Assembly: GCA_964564785.1 (NCBI GenBank)
Contig: CAZMCT010000009.1
Coordinates: 1 to 53,849 of the forward strand
Direction: 5' to 3'
DNA: 53,849 nucleotides
DNA from: CAZMCT01 sp964564785
Lineage (GTDB): Bacteria > Planctomycetota > Phycisphaerae > UBA1845 > Fen-1342
The position numbers were made by a program, and so were the translations under genes. Of the stretch, positions 1 to 9,850 are shown piece by piece (position 1 is the first letter of the stretch; each line of letters begins with the position of its first letter). The notes under the pieces are model-generated. The model was not told the DNA's origin, ran no database searches, and worked only from the letters and a program-made list of their open reading frames with translations.

Positions 1-21
1 CGCCCGGGGGGTTGCATCGGC

Positions 22-1800
22 TCATGCGGCATCGGGGCTTCGGGGAGGGGCGCGGGCCGCGCCCCCACGAACCGCCCGTTGCGCCCAGGCGTGTTTGGGC
101 GCCCCGCGCGCCGGTCGGGCAGTCGGCAGCTTTACCGTGACCGTTCGCGACTCGCCGCCCGGCGCCCGGATTTCGAGCTTCACGCGCGTGCCGCCCGCGA
201 TGCCCTCCAGTGCGACACACAGATCGCGAACCGTGCGGACGGGCCGGCCGTTGCAACCGACGATCAGCTCGCTTTCCCGGACGTCGCGCGGACCGGACCA
301 GTCCTGGTCGAGCTGCCAGATGAGCACGCCGCGGGCGGTCGGCTCGTACGGCAGGTCGTACTGACGCACCATTCCGGGGCGGAGCGTGCGGCCCCACACG
401 CCCAGCGGCCGGACAAGCCGCGCCTCGACGGCCGGAGCATTTCGCGTGGCCCCGAGATTCGCGGGCTGCGACCCCAGCCGCACATCGATGTGCCGCTGAG
501 CGCCGTCGCGCAGCACGCTCAGGCGGGCAGTGACGTCCGGACCGAGGTCGGCGATCAGCCCGCGCAGCTGCTCGGCGCCGGTCACGGGCTTGTCGCGCAC
601 CTCGACGATGACGTCCTCGACCATCAATCCGGCACGTTCCGCGGGCGAGTCACGCAGCACGCGCTCGACAATGACGCTTCGGCGGACCGCTACGCCCAGC
701 AGCTCGCGGTCGGCCGCGTCGAGCTCGGCGAAGCTGACCCCCAGCCAGCCGCGGGCAACGGCGCCGTGCAGCTTGAGCTGCTCGGCAATGCGAGCGGCGC
801 GGTTGGAGGGGATGGTGAACGCGATGCCGGTGCTCTGGCCGTCGCTCTGCGTGGCGATCGCGGTGTTGATGCCCACGACCTCGCCCCGGAGATTCAGCAG
901 CGGCCCGCCGGAATTGCCCGGGTTGATCGAGGCGTCCGTCTGGATGAAATCCTGGTAATCAATCTCGATGCCCGGCACACGCGTGCGGCCCTTGGCGCTG
1001 ACGATGCCGTGCGTGACCGTGTGCACCAGGCCGAACGGAGAGCCGACCGCCAGCACCCAGTCGCCGACCTCGAGCGCGTCGGAATCCCCGAACACGAGCG
1101 GCTGGAGATCGGCGGCGGAGATCTTCAACACGGCCAGGTCCGTTTTCGGGTCGCTGCCGACCAGCGCCGCCGGACACTCGCGGTCATCGTGCAGCACCAC
1201 CGTGATGCTCGTCCGATCCTCGACGACGTGGAAGTTCGTGAGCACGTACCCCGCTCCGTCGAAGATCAGCCCGCTGCCCGAGCCGGGCGGAGCGGCGAAA
1301 CGCTCGACCAGCTCCTCGAGCACGGCCCGCTGCTCGTAGAGCTTCTCCCGCTGCACCGGGTCGAGCTCGGCAAGCTGCTGCTCATCCAGATAGGTGCCGA
1401 GATAATCACGGATCCGGCGGTCACGCTCGGCGTCGCGCGGCTCCATCTCGGCGCCCGCGGGCCCGCGCTCGAGCCGCCCGGACGCGAGCCACTCCTCGAC
1501 ACGTTCGCGTACGTACGCCTTCAGTTCTTCGCCGCGCAGCGCGCCGCGTAAACCGCCGCTCGCGCGGATATGCACCACGCCCGGCTGCGCCGCGCGGGCC
1601 ACCGCCTTGAAGGCCCGCGACACAGACGTCAGCTCCGCCAGCCCCGACGGCGCCTCGGCCGCCGCCTGGGCCGACCGCGGCTTCGGATCGTCCCCGGCCA
1701 GCGCCGGCCCGGCCGACAGACTGTCCGCCGCGCTGAGCGTGACGGCGGCAACTACCACCGCAGCCCCGATCATCCCCCGCCACGGCCTCGCGGCTGGCAT
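22..1800 (-). CDS. HtrA/Deg-family serine protease, exported, two PDZ-like domains
   Basis: Exported quality-control protease expected to cut misfolded envelope proteins. The 592-residue product begins with a hydrophobic signal segment (about residues 8-35). The trypsin-like core carries His191 (TNFHVVED), Asp221 (DLAVLKI) and Ser297 (NPGNSGGP), so the triad is intact. A first PDZ domain starts near RGWLGVSF and a second, more divergent one fills the last 120 residues (GVLIWQLDQ, ELIVGCNGRPV). Residues about 82-170 form a long charged, helix-rich insert between the first core strand (PGVVHI) and GSGSGLIF; common HtrA proteins have a shorter linker there. The start at 1800 is preceded by AAAGGAGGAG. 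It is divergent from the lysine genes. The family call is firm; which Deg subtype it is cannot be settled from sequence alone. Confidence 0.93.
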   Translation of the reverse strand: MPAARPWRGMIGAAVVVAAVTLSAADSLSAGPALAGDDPKPRSAQAAAEAPSGLAELTSVSRAFKAVARAAQPGVVHIRASGGLRGALRGEELKAYVRERVEEWLASGRLERGPAGAEMEPRDAERDRRIRDYLGTYLDEQQLAELDPVQREKLYEQRAVLEELVERFAAPPGSGSGLIFDGAGYVLTNFHVVEDRTSITVVLHDDRECPAALVGSDPKTDLAVLKISAADLQPLVFGDSDALEVGDWVLAVGSPFGLVHTVTHGIVSAKGRTRVPGIEIDYQDFIQTDASINPGNSGGPLLNLRGEVVGINTAIATQSDGQSTGIAFTIPSNRAARIAEQLKLHGAVARGWLGVSFAELDAADRELLGVAVRRSVIVERVLRDSPAERAGLMVEDVIVEVRDKPVTGAEQLRGLIADLGPDVTARLSVLRDGAQRHIDVRLGSQPANLGATRNAPAVEARLVRPLGVWGRTLRPGMVRQYDLPYEPTARGVLIWQLDQDWSGPRDVRESELIVGCNGRPVRTVRDLCVALEGIAGGTRVKLEIRAPGGESRTVTVKLPTARPARGAPKHAWAQRAVRGGAARAPPRSPDAA

Positions 1801-2064
1801 CCTTGCTCCTCCTTTCCGAGGTCCTCAGCCGGCCGCGCTACCAGCACGCAGCCGTGATCCCGCCGTCACACCGCGACCCGCCCCCCTGCGGTGCCCACCC
1901 CGCAGCCTTCAGCGCAGCAATTCTATGCGTCCCAGCCAGTCCCGCGTCCCCCGGTGAAATCCGCACCGCCCGCCGCGCGCCCGCAACGCACCGGAAAACC
2001 GCATACCGCCGGTCGCGGTACCCGCAGACGCGCGGACGAACAGACGCGCCGCATGTCGCATTCC

Positions 2065-2093
2065 TTGACCCGCTCGCGCAGCCCGGGTACAAG
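2065..2093 (+). promoter_or_regulatory. candidate sigma-70 promoter for the lysine catabolism genes
   Basis: TTGACC (2065-2070) and TACAAG (2088-2093) are separated by 17 bp, about 95 bp before the ATG at 2187. The -35 matches consensus in five of six positions, the -10 in four. It lies in the 386-bp divergent gap 1801-2186, where I see no gene or RNA. Confidence 0.35.
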
Positions 2094-2186
2094 GCTTTGT
2101 CTGCCCCCGATACGCCGGGAAGCCGGTGCCGGCGGCCGGCGGGTCGGCCGCGGCTCTCTCGGCCCCCGAAATCCGGAGCGGAACAC

Positions 2187-3497
2187 ATGCAGATCATCGG
2201 CATCCGCCGCGAGGACAAGAGCAGGTGGGAGGCCCGCGCCCCGCTCACGCCGGAAGAGGTCCGGTGCCTCGCCGGCCGCGGGCTGCGGTTCCAAGTTCAG
2301 ACCTCGCCGATCCGCGCTTTCAGCGAGAGCCAGAACCGCGACGGGGGGGCCGCGGTCGTCGACGACCTGGCCGCCTGCCCGATCGTCATGGGCGTCAAGG
2401 AAATCCCGCCGGGCGCTTTCGAGCCGCGCAAGACCTACCTGTTCTTCTCGCACACGATCAAGGGCCAGCGGCACAACATGCCCATGCTCCAACGGATCCT
2501 CGAGCTGGGCTGCACGCTGATCGATTACGAGCGGATCGTCGACGCCCAGGGCCGTCGCCTGGTGTTCTTCGGCCGCTACGCCGGCCTGGCCGGCATGATC
2601 GACACGCTCTGGGCGCTCGGCCGCCGGCTGGAGCGCGAAGGCGTGCCCAACGTCTTCACGCAGGTCCGCCGTGCGTTCGAGTACGAGAACCTCGAGCAGG
2701 CCCGCTCGGAGCTGCGGGCCCTGGGCGAGCGTATCCGCGCGGAGGGGCTGCCCGAGGCCCTGCTGCCGCTGGTCGTCGGGTTCACCGGCTACGGCAACGT
2801 GTCGCAGGGCGCGCAGGAAATCTACGACCTGCTGCCGGTCCGCGCCCTGCGCCCGGACGAGCTGGCCGGCGTGCAGCCCGCGGCCCGCGAATGCTACAAG
2901 GTGGTCTTCCGCGAAGAAGACCTGGTCGAGCCGGCGACCCCGGGCGGCCGGTTCGAGCTCCAGGACTACTACCAGCACCCCGAGAAGTACCGCGCCGCGT
3001 TCTTCCGCCACGTTCCGCACCTGACCGTGATGGTCAACTGCATCTACTGGGAGCCGAGGTATCCGCGGCTGATCACGTGCGCGCAGCTCCGCGAGCTGTG
3101 GAGCGGGCCCCGGCGGCCGCGTCTGCGGGTGATCGCAGACATCAGTTGCGACATCGAAGGCTCGGTCGAGTGCACGGTCAAGCCGACGGAGCCGGGCGAC
3201 CCGGTGTACGTGTACGAGCCGCGGACGGGGCGGGTGGTGGACGGGCTGGTGGGCGATGGGCCGGTCATCCTGGCGGTCGATACTCTGCCGTGCGAATTGC
3301 CGGTCGACGCGTCCGCGCACTTCAGCGAGGCGCTGGCGCCGTTCCTGCCCGCGTTGGCGGCCGCCGATTTCTCGAAACCGCTGGAGCAGAGCGGCCTGCC
3401 GCCCGAACTGGCGCGGGCCACGATCGTGTATAACGGGAAGCTGACACCGGCATACCGCTACCTCGAAGACAAGCTGCCGTCAGCGCGCAGCGGGTAG
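2187..3497 (+). CDS. lysine-ketoglutarate reductase (saccharopine-forming), AASS N-terminal-domain type
   Basis: Predicted to condense lysine with 2-oxoglutarate using NADPH to give saccharopine, the first step of the saccharopine route of lysine breakdown. The 436-residue protein matches the reductase half of eukaryotic AASS: the N-terminal AlaDH/PNT-like segment (GIRREDKSRWEARAPLTPEE), then VMGVKEIPPG, FFSHTIKGQ, DYERIVD and the segment GYGNVSQGAQEIYDLLP, which resembles the animal enzymes. The start at 2187 was chosen because homology begins there and GGAG lies at 2175-2178; the open frame upstream to 1803 has no such support. The saccharopine dehydrogenase gene follows 67 bp later, so the two activities fused in animals and plants are separate adjacent proteins here. 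Confidence 0.88.
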   Translation: MQIIGIRREDKSRWEARAPLTPEEVRCLAGRGLRFQVQTSPIRAFSESQNRDGGAAVVDDLAACPIVMGVKEIPPGAFEPRKTYLFFSHTIKGQRHNMPMLQRILELGCTLIDYERIVDAQGRRLVFFGRYAGLAGMIDTLWALGRRLEREGVPNVFTQVRRAFEYENLEQARSELRALGERIRAEGLPEALLPLVVGFTGYGNVSQGAQEIYDLLPVRALRPDELAGVQPAARECYKVVFREEDLVEPATPGGRFELQDYYQHPEKYRAAFFRHVPHLTVMVNCIYWEPRYPRLITCAQLRELWSGPRRPRLRVIADISCDIEGSVECTVKPTEPGDPVYVYEPRTGRVVDGLVGDGPVILAVDTLPCELPVDASAHFSEALAPFLPALAAADFSKPLEQSGLPPELARATIVYNGKLTPAYRYLEDKLPSARSG

Positions 3498-3564
3498 CGA
3501 GCGACGAGCGGAGCGCAGCGCGCCGCCCGACGCGGCGCAGCGGTTTTTTCCAGGAGCAAAACTG

Positions 3565-4896
3565 ATGAACAAGGTGCTGGTCCTCGGAGCCGGCCTGGTT
3601 GCCCGGCCGCTGGTGCGTTATCTGCTGGATCACGGGCTGCACGTGACCGTGGCCTCGCGCACGGTGAGCAAGGCCGAGCAGCTCGTTGCCGGACATGCCC
3701 GGGGGCAGGCGGTGGCGGTCTTGACCGAGGACCTGCCGAAGGTCGAGCAGCTCGTGCAGGTCCACGACCTGGCGGTCAGCCTGCTGCCGGCCCCGCAGCA
3801 CCCGCTGGTGGCCGAGATGTGCATCCGCAACCGCAAGCACATGGTCACCACCTCGTACATCAGCCCGAAGATGAAGGCGCTGGACCGCCCGGCCCGGGAC
3901 GCGGGCGTCATCCTGCTGAACGAAATCGGCGTGGACCCCGGCATCGACCACATGTCCGCGATGCGGATCATCCATGATGTCGAGCGCCGCGGCGGGCGCG
4001 TCGTGAGCTTCCGGTCCTACTGCGGCGGGCTGCCGGCGCCGGAGGCCAACGACAACCCCTGGGGCTACAAGTTTTCGTGGAGTCCGCGGGGGGTGTGCAC
4101 GGCCGGTAAGAATGCCGCCAAGTGGCTGGAGGGCGGCCGGCACGTCGAGATCCCCGGGCCGGATCTGTTCCTGAATCACCATCCCGTGCCGGTCGAGGGC
4201 GTGCCGGGCCACGACGAGCTCGAGGGCTACCCCAACCGCGACTCGCTCAGCTACATCGACGTGTACGGGCTGAAGAACATGGAGACCATGTTCCGTGGCA
4301 CGCTCCGCTACCCCGGCTGGTGCGCCTGCATGAAAAAGGTCGTCGACTTCGGCCTGCTCGATGAGTCGCCGGTCACCTACCCGCCCGGCATGACGTTCGC
4401 CCAGTGGACCGCGGGGTTCCTGAAATCGAGCTCGACGACCAACCTGCGCGAGCAGGTGGCCCGACATTTCACGGTCGACGCCCAAAGCGATTTTCTCGAC
4501 CGCTGGGAGTGGCTGGGCCTGTTCGGCAACGACCCGCTGCCGATCACCGGCCGGCCGACCACGGCCCTCGACGTTCTGGCAACACGCATGGAGCAGAAAA
4601 TGGCGTACAAGCCGGGTGAACGCGACATGATTGTGCTCATGCACAAGTTCGTCGCGCGTCTACCCGACGGCAGACAGGAACGCATCGCCTCGACGCTGAT
4701 CGACTTCGGCCGTCCCGAGGGTGATACCTCGATGGCCCGCACGGTGAGCCTGCCGGCCGCGATCGGCGCCCGACTGATCCTGACCGGCAAGATCGCCGTC
4801 ACCGGTGTGCACGCGCCCGTGACCCCGGAGATTTACAACCCCGTGCTCGACGAACTCGCGGAGATGGACATTCGCTGCGTGGAAAAGACGGAGTAG
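3565..4896 (+). CDS. saccharopine dehydrogenase (AASS C-terminal-domain type)
   Basis: Predicted to oxidise saccharopine to glutamate and 2-aminoadipate 6-semialdehyde, completing the two-step conversion begun by the upstream gene. The 443-residue product opens with a Rossmann dinucleotide motif (VLVLGAGLVARPL). It contains GVDPGIDHMSAM and the segment CGGLPAPEANDNPWGYKFSW followed by SPRGV, which closely resembles the saccharopine dehydrogenase half of animal AASS. AGGAG lies about 9 bp before the ATG. Related carboxy(nor)spermidine dehydrogenases share the fold, but the substrate-site segment and the adjacent reductase favour saccharopine. Both genes run in the same direction and are probably co-transcribed. 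Confidence 0.9.
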   Translation: MNKVLVLGAGLVARPLVRYLLDHGLHVTVASRTVSKAEQLVAGHARGQAVAVLTEDLPKVEQLVQVHDLAVSLLPAPQHPLVAEMCIRNRKHMVTTSYISPKMKALDRPARDAGVILLNEIGVDPGIDHMSAMRIIHDVERRGGRVVSFRSYCGGLPAPEANDNPWGYKFSWSPRGVCTAGKNAAKWLEGGRHVEIPGPDLFLNHHPVPVEGVPGHDELEGYPNRDSLSYIDVYGLKNMETMFRGTLRYPGWCACMKKVVDFGLLDESPVTYPPGMTFAQWTAGFLKSSSTTNLREQVARHFTVDAQSDFLDRWEWLGLFGNDPLPITGRPTTALDVLATRMEQKMAYKPGERDMIVLMHKFVARLPDGRQERIASTLIDFGRPEGDTSMARTVSLPAAIGARLILTGKIAVTGVHAPVTPEIYNPVLDELAEMDIRCVEKTE

Positions 4897-4947
4897 TCGC
4901 CCCGGACGCGGCTTCAGACCTGTCCTCCCGCGGAGCACTGCGACTCC

Positions 4948-5106
4948 GTCATTCCGAGGCGCGCAGCAACGAGCAATCTGGCCGCGAATGGACAAACCGT
5001 CCGCTACGCGGAAGGCACCGGCCGCAGGCGCACAGAGGGCCCAGCGGTGCGGCATGCGACGTCAGAGGCCCCGTCGGGCGCCGCGGCGACCGCCTCGGAG
5101 TAACAC
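4948..5106. repeat. dispersed intergenic repeat, copy 1
   Basis: The left end GTCATTCCGAGGCGCGCAGC and the right end GCGGCGACCGCCTCGGAGTA followed by ACAC match the ends of the element at 50012-50141. The two ends are roughly inverted relative to each other (CATTCCGAG against the complement of CTCGGAGTAA). The inner part differs between copies. It occupies the gap between the saccharopine dehydrogenase gene and the convergent lipoprotein gene. Confidence 0.5.
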
Positions 5107-5136
5107 GCGGGCCGATCCGCTCGCAGTGACACCGAA

Positions 5137-5771
5137 TCAACCCCCAGGCAGTCCGGTCGCCGGCGCCGTCGCCGCCGGCGCGGTTGCGTTCGCTGGCGTG
5201 GTCGCGGGAAACGCGGCCGACGGTGTCATCCGCGGGGCCGGATCGAGGCTGAGGCCCAACACCTCCCACTTCCCCTGCGCGGTGCGCACGCACCCCACAC
5301 GAATGAGCGTCTTGTCGGCGCCAACCGCGGCCGGAATCTCGACGCCGCCGCGCTCGCCCTCGCGGTCGAAACGCACGCGAGCGCTTTCGAAATCCAAGCC
5401 ATCTGCGTAGTACTGGATCACCGCGGCCCAGTTCTCGACCAGCCGCGCCAGCAGCTGATCATCCTTGATCGCACCGCGCGGGATGAGCTGGGCTCGCTCC
5501 AGAACCTGCGCCCGCGCGACCAGCTCGACGACCACCCGATTGCGGGCGTCGTCGGCCGTCTGACGATCGTGCCGGGCCACCGCGGCCAGGTGAATCCGCA
5601 GCAGTTCGAGCAGGCTGCGGGCCGCCGCCAACGGCGAATCCGCCTCCACGACCGGCAGCGTGGACGGCAGCGCTGAGCGATTTGTCGGGCGGCACGCCGG
5701 GAGCAGCGCGCCGCCCGCCAGCATGGCCGTTCCGAGCACTACCCGCGTGAGACAGCGGACGACGGGCGCGA

Positions 5772-5775
<4 letters not shown>
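5137..5775 (-). CDS. hypothetical lipoprotein
   Basis: Not assigned to a known family. The 212-residue protein has a short hydrophobic leader ending in a lipobox-like LLPAC (Cys28), so it is probably lipid-anchored. A helical charged middle (LELLRIHLAAVARHDRQTADDARN) is followed by a compact part with DFESARVRFDREGERGGVEI and KTLIRVGCVRTAQGKWEVLGL, then an Ala/Pro/Thr-rich tail. Its ATG overlaps the stop of metG (ATGA, 5772-5775), so it is translated from the same message. Why it is coupled to a tRNA synthetase is not apparent. Confidence 0.75.
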
Positions 5776-7454
<1,679 letters not shown>

Positions 7455-7555
7455 GCACCTTCTCGACTGTGGATGACGTACGGGGGGATGGTACGGTCAG
7501 CATCCGGGGCTGGCAACGGACCTGAGGGCAGGACGGACGGACGCGGGGGAGAGTC

Positions 7556-7605
7556 AAAAAAAGTCATCGTCCGCGGGCGGCACGGGGCTGCGCGCGGACG
7601 ATGAC
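7556..7605 (-). terminator. strong intrinsic terminator of the 26-residue peptide gene
   Basis: On the minus strand a perfect 13-bp stem (7605-7593 with 7575-7563, GTCATCGTCCGCG pairing with CGCGGACGATGAC) is followed at once by seven T residues (7562-7556). It lies about 20 bp after the stop codon of the small ORF at 7627-7707 and before metG. The upstream transcript would therefore end here rather than run into metG. Confidence 0.9.
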
Positions 7606-7626
7606 GGGCTCCGCGGGTCGCACCGT

Positions 7627-7707
7627 TTAGGTGAGGACGCCGCTCACGAGCCAGAAAAAGCCGAGTCCAACCAGGATCCAGATCAGGATTCCACTTCCTC
7701 CGAACAT
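7627..7707 (-). CDS. 26-residue single-span membrane peptide
   Basis: A tiny ORF missed by length cut-offs. The product begins MFGGSGILIWILVGLGFFWL and ends VSGVLT, a glycine-rich start followed by one hydrophobic span long enough to cross a membrane, with no charged residue at all. The ATG at 7707 has GGAGCAGGGATC just upstream, giving GGAG about 8 bp away. A textbook intrinsic terminator follows about 20 bp after the stop, so ribosome site, frame and terminator make a self-contained short gene. It is divergent from the glycosyltransferase gene at 7890. Glycine-rich hydrophobic mini-proteins of this size are known in several bacterial groups, but I cannot name a family. A regulatory RNA that happens to contain an ORF is the main alternative. 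Confidence 0.7.
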   Translation of the reverse strand: MFGGSGILIWILVGLGFFWLVSGVLT

Positions 7708-7889
7708 GATCCCTGCTCCAGTCAAGCAACCACTCGCTTTGGCCCCGCCGCGCCGGCGGGTTCTACCGCAACGATTCGGGGCGGCATTGTGCCGGGCCAA
7801 CCCTTGGCCGTCAACCGCTCCGGGCAGCGAAATTGGGGAATCGCCGCCGCCTACCGGTGGGCCGCCGGAGAACGGTATCATGCCGCCGC

Positions 7890-8861
7890 ATGGCGTCCAG
7901 CTCACTCCAGCCCGGACTTTCGCTGGTCATCCCCATCTTCAACGAAGCGGACAACATCGCGCCCCTGCTCGCTCGACTCGGGCCCGTCCTCGCCACGACC
8001 GCGCCCGCCGCCGAGATCCTCTTCGTCGACGACGGCAGCAGCGACGACTCCGCTGCCCGAGTCCAGACCCACGCCGCCCGCGACCCACGGATCCGCCTGC
8101 TCTCCCTCTCCCGCAACTTCGGGCACCAGGCCGCCATCGTCGCCGGCCTCACCCACGCCCGCGGCGACGCCGTCATCACCATGGACGGCGACCTCCAGCA
8201 CCCGCCGGAACTCATCCCGATACTGGTCGAACGTTGGCAACGCGGCTTCGAGGTCGTGCAGGCCATCCGCCAAGAGCCCGCCGACCGCAGTCCCCTCAAG
8301 CGGGCCGGTTCGCGCGGCTTCTATTGGCTGCTCTCCGCGCTCACGCGCCTCAACGTCACCCCCGGCGCCGCCGATTTCCGCCTGCTGGCGCGCCCCGCCG
8401 TCGACGCCTTCCTCGCGTGCCGCGAACGCCGCCGGCTCAACCGCGCGCTCGTGCACTGGATCGGCTTCCGCTACACCGAAGTGCCCTACCACGCCGAACC
8501 CCGCCACGCCGGCCGCTCCAAATACTCGTTCCGCGCCATGTTTCGGCTCGCCGGCGACGCGATCTTCTCCTTCTCATCTTGGCCGCTGCGCCTCGCGGGA
8601 CTCGCCGGCGCCCTCGTCTCGCTCGCTGCACTGGCGTACCTCCTGTTCGTCATCTGGGCCAAGCTTTTTACCGACCGCACCGTGCCCGGCTGGAGCTCGC
8701 TGCTCGCCGCCGTACTCATCCTCGGCGGCGTCAATCTGATCGTGCTCTGGATCCTCGGCGAGTACGTCGGCCGCCTCTATGAGGAGGTCAAGCAGCGCCC
8801 GATCTACATTCTTCGGCCACCCGCGCCACCCTCCGACTCGAACAGCACCGACGTGGCGTAG
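7890..8861 (+). CDS. family 2 glycosyltransferase, DPM1/GtrB type with C-terminal membrane helices
   Basis: Probably transfers a sugar from a nucleotide donor to a polyprenyl phosphate at the inner membrane face. The 323-residue protein has the GT2 opening LSVVIP-like LSLVIPIFNEADNI, the FVDDGSSDDS donor-site segment and the DxD-like MDGDLQHPPE. It then carries RAGSRGFYWLLSALT and HAGRSKYSF, typical of dolichyl/undecaprenyl-phosphate glycosyltransferases. Two hydrophobic helices follow (LAGALVSLAALAYLLFVIWA; LLAAVLILGGVNLIVLWIL). The start at 7890 is set by homology; there is no clear ribosome site. Its 3' end overlaps the convergent methyltransferase gene by 58 bp. Confidence 0.88.
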   Translation: MASSSLQPGLSLVIPIFNEADNIAPLLARLGPVLATTAPAAEILFVDDGSSDDSAARVQTHAARDPRIRLLSLSRNFGHQAAIVAGLTHARGDAVITMDGDLQHPPELIPILVERWQRGFEVVQAIRQEPADRSPLKRAGSRGFYWLLSALTRLNVTPGAADFRLLARPAVDAFLACRERRRLNRALVHWIGFRYTEVPYHAEPRHAGRSKYSFRAMFRLAGDAIFSFSSWPLRLAGLAGALVSLAALAYLLFVIWAKLFTDRTVPGWSSLLAAVLILGGVNLIVLWILGEYVGRLYEEVKQRPIYILRPPAPPSDSNSTDVA

Positions 8862-9850
8862 CCCGGGTCACCCGCGAAATCCTCCGGCCCCGGCGGCGGC
8901 TCCAGCGGCCGCACGCGTTGCCCGCAGGCTCCGGCCGCGCGCTCGACCGCGTGCCGCAGCCGGACCCGCGGCGTCTCGCGGTGATTGACAGACAGCAGCA
9001 ACCGTCCGCCGGGGGCAAGCAGACTCAGCGCCCCTGCAACCAGCCGATCGAGATCCGCGCGCAACACGAACGGTCGGCCGGCGCGGTTGCGTGCGAAGGT
9101 CGGCGGATCCAGCAGCACGAGATCGAAGCGGTGTCGCTGCCGCGTTGCCCGGCGGAAGTACTCGAACACGTCCGCGGCGTAGAAACGGTGCGGCCCCAGC
9201 GTCATGCCGTTGGCCGCCAGGTTCCGTTTGCCCCACTCCAGCGCCTTGCGCGACACGTCCACGCTCGCCGTCGCGGCCGCACCGCCCGCCGCCGCCGCGA
9301 CGGTGTATGCGCACGTATACGCGAACAGGTTGAGGATGCGCCGGCCGCTCGCTTCGGCGCGCACCCACCGCCGCGCCCCCCGGTGATCGAGAAACAGCCC
9401 CGTCAGGTAGCCGTCGTACGGCCGGACCAGGTACGTCAGGCCGTGCTCGAGCACCGGTAGCTCTGCGGGGGCCGGCGTGCCGAGCCACGGTCGCGGGTCC
9501 CGATGTCGCGCGTCGAGATCCGGGCGGACCGATGTCCGCGCGGCCGGGTATTGCTTCTGGTAGACGGCCGTCGCCCCGAGGCGTTCGGCCGCGGCGGCAC
9601 ACAGCTCGCGCGCAGTTTCCTCGGTCAGCGCGAGCCGCTCCTCGTGAAGCTGGACGATCAGCAGCGGGCCGAGCCGCTCGAGCACGAAACCGGGCAGTCC
9701 GTCGGCAGCGGCGTGAACGAGGCGGGCCACGTTCGTGTCGGCCGCGGCCAGCAGCGCCGCGCGGCGGACGAGGGCCGCATCGAGGCGGCGATGCGCGGCG
9801 GCGGTGTCCAAAAGGGCGGCTGGTCGGCGGGGCGGAGTGCGTGTGCTCAT
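8804..9850 (-). CDS. class I SAM-dependent rRNA methyltransferase, RlmI/RlmK-like
   Basis: Expected to methylate a base of 23S rRNA. Of its 348 residues, the N-terminal third (ADGLPGFVLERLGPLLIVQ) matches the pre-catalytic domain of RlmI-type enzymes, but no separate PUA domain is evident. The SAM-binding core has GLFLDHRGARRWV, ILNLFAYTCAYTVAAAAGGA and the catalytic LDPPTFARN. The later motif reads LLLSVNHRETPR, without the TCS/SCS cysteine of RlmI-type m5C enzymes and closer to the SNN(K/R)RGF of the RlmK m7G enzyme. The target base is therefore uncertain. The start overlaps the tyrS stop (ATGA, 9847-9850), indicating one operon; the 3' end overlaps the glycosyltransferase gene on the other strand. 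Confidence 0.82.
   Translation of the reverse strand: MSTRTPPRRPAALLDTAAAHRRLDAALVRRAALLAAADTNVARLVHAAADGLPGFVLERLGPLLIVQLHEERLALTEETARELCAAAAERLGATAVYQKQYPAARTSVRPDLDARHRDPRPWLGTPAPAELPVLEHGLTYLVRPYDGYLTGLFLDHRGARRWVRAEASGRRILNLFAYTCAYTVAAAAGGAAATASVDVSRKALEWGKRNLAANGMTLGPHRFYAADVFEYFRRATRQRHRFDLVLLDPPTFARNRAGRPFVLRADLDRLVAGALSLLAPGGRLLLSVNHRETPRVRLRHAVERAAGACGQRVRPLEPPPGPEDFAGDPGYATSVLFESEGGAGGRRM

Noticed and set aside
79..1551. Long plus-strand open frame opposite the HtrA gene
   Set aside because: It is the antisense shadow of a GC-rich gene: rich in Arg, Asp and His, without domains or a ribosome site.
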